From assembly GCF_017592545.1 (NCBI RefSeq), contig NZ_JAGFOA010000004.1, positions 1 through 64,000 of the forward strand: a stretch of DNA of 64,000 bases. The letters are read 5' to 3'. A model generated the notes under the pieces. That model was not told the origin of the DNA. It made no database searches and saw nothing but the letters and a program-made list of their open reading frames with translations. A program made the translations under genes and the position numbers. Positions 1 through 8,163 of this stretch are shown here, piece after piece (within the stretch, counting starts at the first letter, position 1; each line of letters starts with the position of its first letter). The stretch is from Microbacterium stercoris. GTDB lineage: Bacteria; Actinomycetota; Actinomycetes; Actinomycetales; Microbacteriaceae.

Positions 1-18
1 GCGCTCGACTGATCGGGT

Positions 19-489
19 TCAGGTGCTCGGCCGTCGCGGCACGTAGCGCGGCACCCAGCGCACGAACGCGAGCGCCCCGAGCAGACCGACGACGCCGATG
101 GCGCCCGCTGCGATCGACAGCGACGCCACGGCCGTGAGCCCCGACACCACAAGCGGGCTGAGGGCGCCGCCCGCGTCAGTGATCGTGCGCCACGCCCCGA
201 GGAATGCCGCCGGGCTGTGCTTCGGCGCCACATCCGCGCCGAGCGTGAGCAGGATGCCGCTCGAGAGCCCGTTGCCGACGCCGATGACCGAGGCGAACAC
301 ACCGAACCACATCGCGGCCTCGCCGGCCTCGTGGGTGAAGGCGAGCGCGATCATCGCGCCGCCCATCAGCACAAGCGCCGGCACCGCGGCCCACAGGCGG
401 CCAAGCGGTCCATCACCTGGCCGCTGGCGTAGAACAGCGCGAACTCCAGTGTCCCCGCGATGCCGACGCAGCGCGATCGTCGACCAACG
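19..489 (-). pseudogene. Truncated duplicate of MFS transporter 3' end
   Basis: Window bases 1 to about 396 are identical to 8146-8541, which hold the last part of the intact MFS gene at 8164-9498, including the stop codon. After that the copy degrades: one base is lost near 400, two bases near 449, there are two substitutions near 450, and similarity stops near 489. Only the C-terminal membrane helices could be encoded and there is no start. The abrupt change from perfect identity to several errors in 90 bases fits either a recombination junction or poor sequence at an assembly edge. Sequence left of base 1 is unknown, so the true length of the duplication cannot be given. Confidence 0.85.
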
Positions 490-507
490 GTGCTGTAGCG
501 GCCCGTG

Positions 508-535
508 GAGGGCTTAGAGACGCACGAAAGCCCTC
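508..535. terminator. Hairpin at the end of the 581-2253 operon
   Basis: GAGGGCTT at 508-515 pairs with AAGCCCTC at 528-535 around a 12-base loop. It lies just past the stop of the minus-strand gene at 581, between that gene and the broken MFS copy. There is no clear T-run, so terminator function is only likely. Confidence 0.4.
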
Positions 536-580
536 ACCGTTAGATGGGGGATGGGTGGGGCTAGTGCGTGTGCGGAGCTG

Positions 581-1711
581 CTAGTGCGGCGCCGCGAAGA
601 GCTCGTCGATGGGCTGTAGCTGCTCTGGCCGTGGAATGGAGAGCGGCCGTCCCGGCGAGGTGACGACGTTGCCTCGCGCGATGATCGCCCGAGATTGCTT
701 CGCCCAGTCGTAGGCGGACCGGATGACGTCGGCGGGGGTCGTGATCCGTACCTCGGCGCTGCGGTTGTTGCGGATCGTGCGGATCGCGATTTCGCCCATG
801 GGCTCGTCCGGCACGTGGCGAATCTCGACGATCTGCCCCGACAATGACTCGCTGGTCTCGGGGCGGCTGCGCTTGAGCTTGCGCTCGACCCTCGAGAGGA
901 CCGTTGCAGCCTCGTCGGGGATGACCACACGCTCTGGGATGCCGCCTGGAGCTTGCAGGCCGGGTGCCCACTGAAATCTGATGTCGAGCGATTGCACGCC
1001 GGAGTCAGTAGCGATTGCGCGCACTGCGGCGACTATCTCGCTGCTCACGCCGCTCTGGATGAGGTGGATGACGTCGTCCGTCGTCGGCTCGCGATCCGGG
1101 ACTACTACAACGCTGTTGATCGCGGCGACGGCGGCGGCCAATGTACGCGTAACGCGGCGCTCGCCGGGTTCCACAGCGGTACGGTCGCCTAGGATCTCCC
1201 CGTCGCTGAGTTCAGGCGGCTCGACGGGCATAACCACAGGAAGCACGAAGGATCCGCGCCGGGTGTGTGAGAGGCGCATCTGAGCGGCGAAGGCGTCGCC
1301 GGGAGGGCTATAGTTCGCACCGATGGTTGGGCGTGGCTTGCGTGCGGTGGTAGCCGCTGCGCGGACCATGCGCCTGGCGTTGGTGAGGACGGTAGAGGCG
1401 CTGTCTAGGAGTACGGACTCGTCGACGACGAAGCGGTCGCCGATCTTGTAGTGGTGAATGTCCCGGAACTCGCGCTCGATTTCGTCGGCCATGTCCTGCA
1501 AGCTCACGGCGGCGTGGTCCGCCAGTCTCGCGATAACGGCGCGGTACTCCGCCGTACCGGCATCGAGCTCATAAGGGACTGCGATGGCGGAGCCACTTGG
1601 CGCGGCTGTCGGTCGCCAGAGTTCGCCGATGAGGCCGCCGCGGTCCGGTACCCAGCCGTTGCGCGTGAGGAAGCTGGCGACGTCGCGTCGCGTAGCGGTC
1701 TGGTCGGTCAT
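581..1711 (-). CDS. Unknown 376-aa protein paired with DUF4365 nuclease
   Basis: I do not recognise a named family. The product is a soluble 376-residue protein with no signal peptide or membrane helix. It starts with a short 'NGWVPDRGG' segment and a 'VPYELDAGTAEYRAVIARL' stretch, and has a long mixed alpha/beta remainder. The start chosen is the ATG at 1711, which overlaps the stop of the upstream DUF4365 gene as ATGA, so the two are almost certainly translationally coupled; the longer frame upstream of this ATG runs inside the neighbour. Codon use is less GC-biased at third positions than in the core genes. Its tight coupling to a predicted nuclease on an island suggests a partner or sensor in a defence-type unit; that is inference. 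Confidence 0.8.
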   Translation of the reverse strand: MTDQTATRRDVASFLTRNGWVPDRGGLIGELWRPTAAPSGSAIAVPYELDAGTAEYRAVIARLADHAAVSLQDMADEIEREFRDIHHYKIGDRFVVDESVLLDSASTVLTNARRMVRAAATTARKPRPTIGANYSPPGDAFAAQMRLSHTRRGSFVLPVVMPVEPPELSDGEILGDRTAVEPGERRVTRTLAAAVAAINSVVVVPDREPTTDDVIHLIQSGVSSEIVAAVRAIATDSGVQSLDIRFQWAPGLQAPGGIPERVVIPDEAATVLSRVERKLKRSRPETSESLSGQIVEIRHVPDEPMGEIAIRTIRNNRSAEVRITTPADVIRSAYDWAKQSRAIIARGNVVTSPGRPLSIPRPEQLQPIDELFAAPH

Positions 1712-2253
1712 GCCGCCTCCTCCGTTTCTGTGCTGGGGGTGAACAAGGCGCAGAAGTCCAGGTGCCACTGAGGCAAGGTCTCGCTCGTCACTCGCTGGGA
1801 CCGGGGAATCTTGATGGTCTTTGTCGTGGCGAACTGGCCGGGCTGGAGCCGTACCCAGTACGCCGCGGTGCGGACCATCTGCGTTCCAGTGATGTCGTGA
1901 TTCAACCAGGAGCCACTGTCATTCGGGACGACGACGATGACGAAGTAGATGGGGAGCTTGGTGCGTGCCCACTTGGCGATCCACTCGTCCTTGACGCCGA
2001 AGCTGAGGAAGTCGTCGTCGCCATCGATCTGGTACTGCGCGGAGGTCTTGACCTGTACGCGCACGGCGCCCTCTGGGAACTCGAGGGTGTAGTCGATTGC
2101 GAGGGTGTCCTCGCCGGGGCTGGTCTCGGTGAAGCCGCATCCAGCTTGTCCCGCGACCGCGCGCATGTAGACGACGCCATAGCGCCCTTTTCGGGCGTTC
2201 AGGTCGAGTTGCTGGTGCGGTAGGAGCGCTTCCCGGCTGGACGTCGGCGGCAT
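1708..2253 (-). CDS. DUF4365-type predicted nuclease
   Basis: 181-aa protein resembling the DUF4365 family, which has a PD-(D/E)XK nuclease-like core. The visible core is an acidic strand 'EDTLAIDYTLEF' (Asp54) followed by 'VRVQVKTS' with the Q-x-K signature (Gln67, Lys69). Residues 10-30 ('LPHQQLDLNARKGRYG') fit the N-terminal helix seen in this family. The start ATG at 2253 lies six bases after a TAGTGT -10-like hexamer on the minus strand, so the transcript may be leaderless. It overlaps the next gene by ATGA. The family is frequent in defence and mobile islands, but its substrate is unknown; nuclease activity is inferred from the motif. Confidence 0.75.
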   Translation of the reverse strand: MPPTSSREALLPHQQLDLNARKGRYGVVYMRAVAGQAGCGFTETSPGEDTLAIDYTLEFPEGAVRVQVKTSAQYQIDGDDDFLSFGVKDEWIAKWARTKLPIYFVIVVVPNDSGSWLNHDITGTQMVRTAAYWVRLQPGQFATTKTIKIPRSQRVTSETLPQWHLDFCALFTPSTETEEAA

Positions 2254-2278
2254 AGCGACACACTAGCGGCGCAATGGC

Positions 2279-2819
2279 CTAGCTATGGCGTCGCTCTCCC
2301 GCTGGGCCCCTGCGGCTGGCTGTCGAGTTGACGAGGCGGCCGAGATCTAGGTACCGACCGATGCGGCCGTCGTGGTCCTTCTTCGACTGGATTCGGATGG
2401 AGGCATTAGCGGTCTCGGCGTGCGCCTGCTCGGAGACGAACGCGGTCATCATTCGAGAGTCCGGCACGGACGAGTCAGATCCGCCCTTGAGGAAGTAGAG
2501 CCGCCCGCCTGCTCCTCGTGGACCGTTCCGACTTGCCCAGCACCGCGACGGCTGAGGGGTCGAGCGTCCATACAGCGAAGGCCCGGACCTCCCCGGCCAC
2601 GAGCGCCGCTATGGCCGAATCGAATGCGGGGCGCTTGACCCCTCGCTCGTAGCCGGATTCTCCTGCGTCCGCAGAGCTTGCGGAGGGTGAGACCCTCGCG
2701 TGCGGCCCAGTCACGAAGGTCGGCCTCCTGGCGCGTCAGTGAGTCCTTGCCCTGCTGTCGATGGAGAGGCGGAGGTACAGGTCGACGAGGAGCGCCGGGT
2801 CGACATCGGCGGCGGTCAC
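2279..2819 (-). pseudogene. Decayed serine recombinase
   Basis: Pieces of a large-serine-recombinase/resolvase N-terminal domain can be read in order but in different frames: 'ALLVDLYLRLSID' near 2796-2758, then 'GKDSLTRQEADLRDWA' , 'YERGVKRPAFDSAIAAL', 'VRAFAVWTLD', 'SRRGAGQVGTV', and finally 'PDSRMMTAFVSEQAHAE' with 'ASIRIQSKKDHDGRIGRYL' near 2465-2380. At least three frameshifts separate them, and the large C-terminal DNA-binding part is absent. The first frame would start at a GTG at 2819 overlapping the end of the upstream fragment as GTGA. Order and spacing fit the family, so this is a remnant of the enzyme that once moved the island, unless the frameshifts are sequence errors. Confidence 0.75.
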
Positions 2820-3022
2820 GCGCGGGCCGCCTTGGCCGCGACGACGCGCCCCCTCCCATAGCTGGCCCGGGGCGGCCACATGCCGCCCGCGTCGGCGGCG
2901 GACATCTGAGCGATATAGTCGGTTTCGTTGGCGCCGATGGCGAGGCCGTGGGAGTCGGTGACGGGGGCGAGTATGAGGTGTCCATTCACGTGTGACGAAG
3001 AGGAGACCGCTTTGACGGCGGC
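2816..3022 (-). pseudogene. C-terminal fragment of an unrecognised gene
   Basis: About 68 codons ('GHLILAPVTDSHGLAIGAN', then 'ETDYIAQMSAADAGG') read like real protein and end at 2816, overlapping the recombinase start as GTGA. That fits an element gene cotranscribed with the recombinase. Upstream of about 3022 the same frame turns into arginine-rich low-quality translation, so the 5' part is lost. No family recognised. Confidence 0.45.
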
Positions 3023-3421
3023 TCCTGCTCGACACAGCGGCGAGACCTCCGAGGAGCTCTGGATCAATCGCCGGACCGGGTGTTGCGGTTCACCAACCGT
3101 AGAGCAGCGTTCCTCCAAGCAGCGGCAATTGTGGCGGACTTGCTCTGTCGGTCGCCATCGAGAAGGGCGCCGGTTCAGCGGGCTTATCCGCGTAGAGGGG
3201 AAGACCTGCGTTACCTGCTGGCATAACCGACGATGCTTTCGACGCCTTGGACCGTATCCGGAACGACCTCGTGCACGCGGACGAACTCGACGTAACAGCG
3301 CTTGTGATTCATTGGAGTAGTTGGGCGGGCGCATCAGTCGAGTCTGGCTCCCCACGATGTTGCGGGGCAGTCGTCAACGCATGGAACGCGGGCGAGGCGT
3401 CTAGAGATGTCACCCGGCTCA
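3023..3421. other. Degenerate interval, no intact gene
   Basis: No complete gene is visible. On the plus strand around 3229-3320 a short piece reads 'DALDRIRNDLVHADEL', which looks like the core of a HEPN-type or DUF4145-like domain (R-N-D-L-V-H) without start or continuation. The rest has no coding pattern in any frame. Confidence 0.4.
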
Positions 3422-4054
3422 TTACGAGGACATTACGCCGTGGGCGGTGAGAGGTTCCAGCGCCTCAGCCCTTGCCACGAGCGAGACTGACCCCGGTGCC
3501 TCTGTGGCATTGACGTAGCGCACCGCGTCGGCGCCTGACAACAGAGATTCCGCGTGCGTGTGGTCGCTACCGGCCATCGGCTCTTCAACGAGCACATCCA
3601 GATGCACCCGTGCGTCGGGTCTCAGGCGGGTGCTGTAGAGAAAGACCTCAATGGTCCTGCCCGAGTGCACGGCACGGTGCAGAAGGTAATTCGCTCGGTC
3701 GGCGGCGGCTTCTCTTGACCCGAGATGGACAAACTGACGCCCAGAAAGCGTCAGCGCGCTCTGGGTACTAGCGTGCCACCACTGACGTGTACCGGCGGCG
3801 TTTACATCCTCTACGAGCCAAGCGTCATCACGGAGGACGGCAATGCTCGGTCCGGGCGGCTGCCCACATGTGCAGGTGTCGAATCCGTCGCGTGCAACGG
3901 TGCGGGGGCGTGGGAACGAATGACCGGCAGCACACGTGATGCCCAAGGCTCCTGGTACCGCAACTTCCAAGGCATCCGTCGGATAGGGCTCAGCGCCCCC
4001 GACGTGCGGCACCAGCAGCTTTCCGTTCGGGTTCTTCGCCGACATCGCGGTCAT
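3422..4054 (-). CDS. Hypothetical protein with possible zinc site
   Basis: 210-aa frame with good coding character but no family I recognise. Near residues 38-65 there is a Cys/His cluster ('CAAGHSFPRP' followed by 'FDTCTCGQPPG') that could bind zinc. The C-terminal half is mixed alpha/beta, with 'VFLYSTRLRPDARVHLDVLV'. No signal peptide or membrane helix. The start is the ATG at 4054 or a second ATG three codons in. It is flanked by broken genes on an accessory island, so it may itself be an orphan of an element. Function unknown. Confidence 0.55.
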   Translation of the reverse strand: MTAMSAKNPNGKLLVPHVGGAEPYPTDALEVAVPGALGITCAAGHSFPRPRTVARDGFDTCTCGQPPGPSIAVLRDDAWLVEDVNAAGTRQWWHASTQSALTLSGRQFVHLGSREAAADRANYLLHRAVHSGRTIEVFLYSTRLRPDARVHLDVLVEEPMAGSDHTHAESLLSGADAVRYVNATEAPGSVSLVARAEALEPLTAHGVMSS

Positions 4055-4141
4055 GCCAGGAGCCTATGCCGTGCTGCGGCTGGCAAGTACCGGCAAAGCA
4101 GCGCGAGAAGCAACAGACGGTCACCTTCGGAAGCGCGGGAC

Positions 4142-4249
4142 GTGGACCCTGAGCCGCTCGCTGACGAGGACCCGAGGCTTGGAACATCACACGCCTACGG
4201 GAACTATGGGTGCAGATGTGCCCCTTGCACCGCAGCAGCCACGGAGTAG
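4142..4249 (+). CDS. Possible 35-aa cysteine-motif protein
   Basis: A short frame from GTG 4142 ends in 'SHAYGNYGCRCAPCTAAATE'. The YGCRCxPC tail with two or three Cys is typical of small proteins in actinobacterial phages and elements, where it usually closes a slightly longer protein. Start and length are uncertain, and its end overlaps the broken gene on the other strand. Confidence 0.3.
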   Translation: MDPEPLADEDPRLGTSHAYGNYGCRCAPCTAAATE

Positions 4250-4597
4250 CGCCGGGAGTGGCGTCCCGGTACTGCGCGATGGGTGCCGACTCTGCCGTGT
4301 CCGGGTCCTCATTGCTCAGAGCAGAGACAAGTGGGTCTAGCTTGAGGTTGTTGTGGAACACCCAATGCGGCTCGCCGAGAATGTTGCGGAAGCGCTCGAC
4401 TGCTCCCACGATGGGCTCCACCTCGATGGTCAGCTTTCGTAGGTCTCCCGCATAGAGGGCGTGAACGCGGTGAGCAGCTTCATGGCAGCCAACTGTTCTC
4501 GCATGTCCGTGAACTTCGGGATGTCGTAGGCGCTCGGGTAACCGGAGGCAGGCGGCGGGTTGGCTTCCACGCGCCCCGGACTCGGCGGTCGCGCCAT
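4200..4597 (-). pseudogene. Frameshifted unknown gene, divergent to 4656
   Basis: From ATG 4597 the frame reads 'MARPPSPGRVEANPPPASGY', then 'FTDMREQLAAMKLLTAFTPS', and stops at 4430. A second frame picks up at about 4450 with 'DLRKLTIEVEPIVGAVERF' and 'NILGEPHWVFHNNLKLDPL', continuing to about 4206 with 'TPWLLRCKGHICTHS'. The two halves join sensibly through one frameshift near 4445. The joined product would be about 130 residues and then runs into non-coding sequence, so the 3' end is probably also lost. No family assigned. It diverges from the DUF4062-like gene, with 58 bases between starts. Confidence 0.5.
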
Positions 4598-4655
4598 AAT
4601 GTTCCCTTTCGCAGTGGTGATGCTCGTTGTCGGCGGAACTCGATACGTTGGCGGC

Positions 4656-5522
4656 ATGGGGTTCTCGGCTACCGTGCTCACGGTCATGATTGCATCGCCT
4701 TCCGACACTGTTGAAGCGCGCGATGCAGTCCAGAATGCTCTCTGGTCCTGGAACGATGCGAACGCCCGCACTCGCGGCGTAATGCTCCTTCCGTGGCGAT
4801 GGGAGACAAGCGCGGTCCCTGTGCTTGGCGGGGCACCCCAAGCGCTCATCAACGCGCAGGGCCTGGAACGCGCGGACATCGTGTTCGCGTTGTTCGGTAG
4901 CCGACTCGGCTCACCGACAGAGGAAGCTGTGTCTGGCACCGTTGAGGAGATTGAGGGAGCAACTGCGCGAGATGTACCCGTTCATCTCTTCTTTTCAACG
5001 GCGCCGCTCCCACACGACGTTGACCTCGCACAAGTTCAGGGACTGCGGGCATTTAAGGCTGAGGTGCAGGAGCGCGGGCTGTACGGCGAGTATGCCAATG
5101 TCACCGAGCTATCTGCCAAGGTCTGGCAGGCGGTCGAGCACGACCTTGCGGGGATGGACCTCGGTGCTCTTGTAGCGACGAGCGCCACACCGCCGGAGGA
5201 CATCACGTGGCTTGTGCAGCCCGGGTCTGAGAACCGGGTGGAGTACTCGTCGAAGGGCGTACCGAGGAATCGCACTCATCGCTGGATAGACGTGACCAAT
5301 CGCCACCTGTCTCGCGATGCCGAAAATGTGACGCTCTCGGCGAACACCGACGAGTCGGGACTTCTTGCCATGGGTCGCGAAGGATCGATGACAATTCACG
5401 CCGGTCAGACCTACCGATTGGTGACGATGCGCGGCATGGGTGGCGGGGGAGAGGTGGGGAAGCTCACGGTCGCATGGGACGAGGAAGGCGAACGTCGCCA
5501 GCGCACCTACGATGTCGGCTAA
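4656..5522 (+). CDS. DUF4062-like (nucleotide-binding fold) effector candidate
   Basis: 288-aa protein. Residues 1-165 match the pattern of DUF4062/TIR-like Rossmann proteins: 'TVMIASPSDTVEARDAV' at the start, 'LWSWNDANA', 'VMLLPWRWETSAVP', 'ERADIVFALFGSRLGSPT' and 'SGTVEEIEG', ending with 'VPVHLFFSTAPLP'. Residues from about 183 form a beta-rich C-terminal domain ('RWIDVTNRHLSRDAENVTLS', 'MTIHAGQTYRLVTMRG'). ATG 4656 was chosen over the longer frame because the conserved first strand follows at once. The domain appears in prokaryotic conflict systems as a sensor or NAD-handling effector; no catalytic residue can be claimed here. It is a single gene with no obvious partner on the same strand. 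Confidence 0.65.
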   Translation: MGFSATVLTVMIASPSDTVEARDAVQNALWSWNDANARTRGVMLLPWRWETSAVPVLGGAPQALINAQGLERADIVFALFGSRLGSPTEEAVSGTVEEIEGATARDVPVHLFFSTAPLPHDVDLAQVQGLRAFKAEVQERGLYGEYANVTELSAKVWQAVEHDLAGMDLGALVATSATPPEDITWLVQPGSENRVEYSSKGVPRNRTHRWIDVTNRHLSRDAENVTLSANTDESGLLAMGREGSMTIHAGQTYRLVTMRGMGGGGEVGKLTVAWDEEGERRQRTYDVG

Positions 5523-5654
5523 CCGGAGTCGCACGCTTGCAAGCGTGTCGCGCTTGACCTGCGACCGTTGACCCCTAGACCCATAATGGGCGTGTTGTGC
5601 GCGCACGTGCGTCATGAATGCGCTAACTTGTTCTTGCACGGTACTCGTGTGCCT

Positions 5655-5678
5655 AGCCCGGTCTCCGACCGGGCTTTG
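5655..5678 (+). terminator. Rho-independent terminator
   Basis: AGCCCGGT at 5655-5662 pairs with ACCGGGCT at 5668-5675 around a 5-base loop, followed by TTGTTGTT. It closes the transcript of the DUF4062-like gene. Confidence 0.7.
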
Positions 5679-5804
5679 TTGTTCCCAGTCCAGCGTGTCG
5701 GCTGCGCCGCGAGTGCTTTCCGTCCCTAGCGTCAGAGCGTGCGAACTGCTGCGCGCACTCGCTCCCGTAACGTGAAATCCGCCTGGGACATCCGCGCCCA
5801 GCCG

Positions 5805-5829
5805 AAGCCCGTCATCGAACGGGCTTTTT
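5805..5829 (+). terminator. Rho-independent terminator
   Basis: AAGCCCGT at 5805-5812 pairs with ACGGGCTT at 5819-5826 around a 6-base loop, followed by a T-run to 5829. It is a second terminator about 150 bases after the first, before the small membrane-protein gene. Confidence 0.7.
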
Positions 5830-5922
5830 CTATGCCGTGGGCACCCCAAAGCTCCGCGACCGCTATGTCCTGCGGTCTCGCTCGCCCCATTGGCGAGCAC
5901 CACCCTGAGGGGAGGTCGCTTG

Positions 5923-6057
5923 ATGACGTTGCTGAACGACATTACGGCGTTCCTCGCTTCGCTGACCGGTCTGGCTCTCGCGATGAACCAGACCATCGCC
6001 CTTTTCCGCGAGTCGCGTGACAAGCGGAAGTGCAAGCGCAACCGTCGGCGTCGCTGA
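5923..6057 (+). CDS. Small membrane protein (44 aa)
   Basis: ATG 5923 is preceded by GGGGAGG at a good distance. The product has a hydrophobic helix ('ITAFLASLTGLALAMNQTIA') and a strongly basic tail ('KRKCKRNRRRR'), giving one membrane span with a cytoplasmic positive end. The size and composition would suit a holin-like or toxin-like peptide, or a leader of the next membrane protein. No family recognised; the ribosome site and composition are the support. Confidence 0.5.
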   Translation: MTLLNDITAFLASLTGLALAMNQTIALFRESRDKRKCKRNRRRR

Positions 6058-6137
6058 GAGCCTCGAAGACAGCGTCAATCACCAATGGTTAAGGAGAACT
6101 CTGCCCAAAAGCGGGTGTGCGGTACCCTCCGGCTGTG

Positions 6138-6851
6138 ATGACACTCGCCACATCCGAGGCAGCAACGACGGACTGGTCCACCTTGTTGGAGCGGATAGCA
6201 GCGGCGCTAGAGGACAGTCTGGACCCTTGGGGCGCGCCGTTCTGGTCCACGGTCATCGCAACCCTCGTCGGGGTAGCCGTCGGTGCGGTCCTGACCTGGT
6301 GGTTTTCCCGCCTACTCCGCAACGCCGAGCAGCAGGACCGTTATGAGGAGCGGTTCGACGACAGGAACTTGCTCTGGATTGACGCGCTGGACGCCTATGC
6401 GGACCGCATCTCGGATGAAGCGCAGGAGTTTGGGGACAAGTTCTATAGCGACGAGCCGGGAATACGTGCACTGGTCGGGGACCGGTTCGAGCCGTCGAGT
6501 AAGGTGCTGAATGCGCTGGGAACCTTTCGCACACGCATCCGTCAGACGGCCCTCATCGCTCGCGGTGATGATCTGACTGTGCTCTCAGCTATTGAGAACG
6601 ACGTGCTCGAAAACCGCCATGAGGCCACACAAGGCAACCAGTTGGACCCGGAGTACATCACCCGGATGCATCTGCTGACCAACTCGTTCATGCAATATCG
6701 CCGCGGACGGTTGCACCCGTCATGGTTCCGGCATTGGAGCCTGGGTACTGCTATGCCGCAGGTTTACGCGGGCGACCCCCTGAAGCCCGCACCGAAGGAG
6801 AACCCCACGACGCAGTACCGGAAGTTCCCACCGCGCCCATACGAGTTATGA
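6138..6851 (+). CDS. Membrane-anchored hypothetical protein
   Basis: 237-aa product from ATG 6138 (a GTG at 6117 in the same frame is an alternative; an AAGGAGA sits at 6090-6096, rather far from both). One membrane helix lies near residues 35-58 ('STVIATLVGVAVGAVLTWWF'). It is followed by a helical cytoplasmic domain with a charged segment 'RNAEQQDRYEERFDDRNLLW'. This architecture, one helix and a long helical domain, is common in unassigned accessory-island proteins. No family recognised. It follows the 44-aa membrane protein and may share its transcript. Confidence 0.65.
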   Translation: MTLATSEAATTDWSTLLERIAAALEDSLDPWGAPFWSTVIATLVGVAVGAVLTWWFSRLLRNAEQQDRYEERFDDRNLLWIDALDAYADRISDEAQEFGDKFYSDEPGIRALVGDRFEPSSKVLNALGTFRTRIRQTALIARGDDLTVLSAIENDVLENRHEATQGNQLDPEYITRMHLLTNSFMQYRRGRLHPSWFRHWSLGTAMPQVYAGDPLKPAPKENPTTQYRKFPPRPYEL

Positions 6852-8145
6852 GAGCGTTAGTCGTCCGAGCTAGGCGGCTGCGAGCAGTGCTTCGGTCTCC
6901 ACTTCGCTATTCAGCGGTGTTGCACGACGATGCGCGATGAGCCACCGGCGAGAGCCGAACACACCAGGGCTGAGCGGGTGCACTCCCACATGGAGCAGAT
7001 GGCGCACCAGTGCTCGCCGCTTCTCGATGGGCGAGGGTGCCGAGACGCGCCGGGGTGATGTCGGGGCTGGGGAGCGGCTGATCGAGCGCCGAGAGGGCGT
7101 ACAGGGCCGCGAGCACGTGCCACAGGGGGACCGAGCCGGAGGCGCGGCGCAGTCCAGGGCGGCGAGACGATCAGGGCCGCACGATCGCCGACCGCGAGGC
7201 AATCGCCGCACGTCGGGGGTCGAGCGTCGCGCCCTCGGCGGTCTTGTCGGCCCGCTCTCTTGCGGCCGTCTCGATCAAGCGGGACAGGACGGGGCAGCCG
7301 GTCGTCGGGCCGGTCGTCGGGATGCCGCACACACCGCGGACAGCGGCCAGCACCTCGTTGTAAAAGTCTTGGAGCAGACTTACGCGGTAAGGGCGCGCGT
7401 CGGTGTTGGTGCACATGCGCTCATTCCTTGGTTGGCGGCCCCGCTTGCGGGGCAGTGGTGGTAATACGCCCCAAGCCGCTAGGTGACCAATGGTGAGCGG
7501 AGAGTCATGAGGCACGCTTCAGCGGTCGGCACACGCCGATCGCGCAGGGGGTCATGCCCTCGGGGGGTCTGTGGGCCGGTCGCAGTGAGGTCGGTTCGGG
7601 TGTTCATCGGCCGTTCTCCTCGGGGGCGAGTCGGTAGTGGTCGCCGCCGAACCGCGCCCAGCGCGGTCGTGAGGGCGTGGACGGGCGATCGGACGTCGCG
7701 GGGGCTGTTGTCGCGCCTGTAGGGCGCACGGGGCGCGCGGCGGCCGTTTCGGGGCTGCGGTCGCCTGCCCTTGGGCTTGTCGCGCGGCCGCTGGGCCTCG
7801 CCGAGATCCGCGCGCAGGATCTCCTGCCGCCAGGACCCACCGGGGTATCTCATGACGACCTCCGCACACGGGACGCGCACGTTAGCGCAGGCCGCGGGTG
7901 CAGTGCCGACCGGGCTCGGCGTCGTGCTCGGGGCAGGGGACGCCGAGCGCGCCGGGCACGATGGCCTCGTGGGCGAGGTCGAGGGCGAGCGCGGCGACAT
8001 CGTCGGGGCTCGCCTCGGGTAGCAGGTCGAGAGGGCCGCGGTCGCCGCGCTGAACCGTCCGGGACTCGCGGCCCGTCCCGCGGTCGGCAGCCTCGGGGTC
8101 GAGTCGGCCGTGACGTGCCGATCGGATGCGGTGAATGTCGAGGTC
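6852..8145. other. Degenerate element remnants, mainly minus strand
   Basis: No intact gene with a convincing start is visible. Minus-strand pieces have coding character. One is an open frame of 93 codons ending at 7882 that contains 'ALGVPCPEHDAEPGRHC', a Cys/His pattern of small phage-type proteins; it lacks a start codon and lies directly in frame behind the MFS stop at 8164. A second begins near ATG 7852 ('MRYPGGSWRQEILRADLGEA') and appears to shift into a frame ending '...GGDHYRLAPEENGR' at 7604. Others lie near 7170-7420 and 6870-7060. They overlap in frames and carry frameshifts, so I treat the stretch as decayed element DNA. Confidence 0.5.
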
Positions 8146-8163
8146 GCGCTCGACTGATCGGGT

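Larger units (their letters stand above)
5523..5922. other. Terminator-rich intergenic region
   Basis: No gene is visible. It holds two separate hairpin terminators (5655-5678 and 5805-5829), both reading as plus-strand terminators built on AGCCCG...CGGGCT stems, and short AT-richer stretches. This layout is common between modules of phages and integrated elements. Confidence 0.5.
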
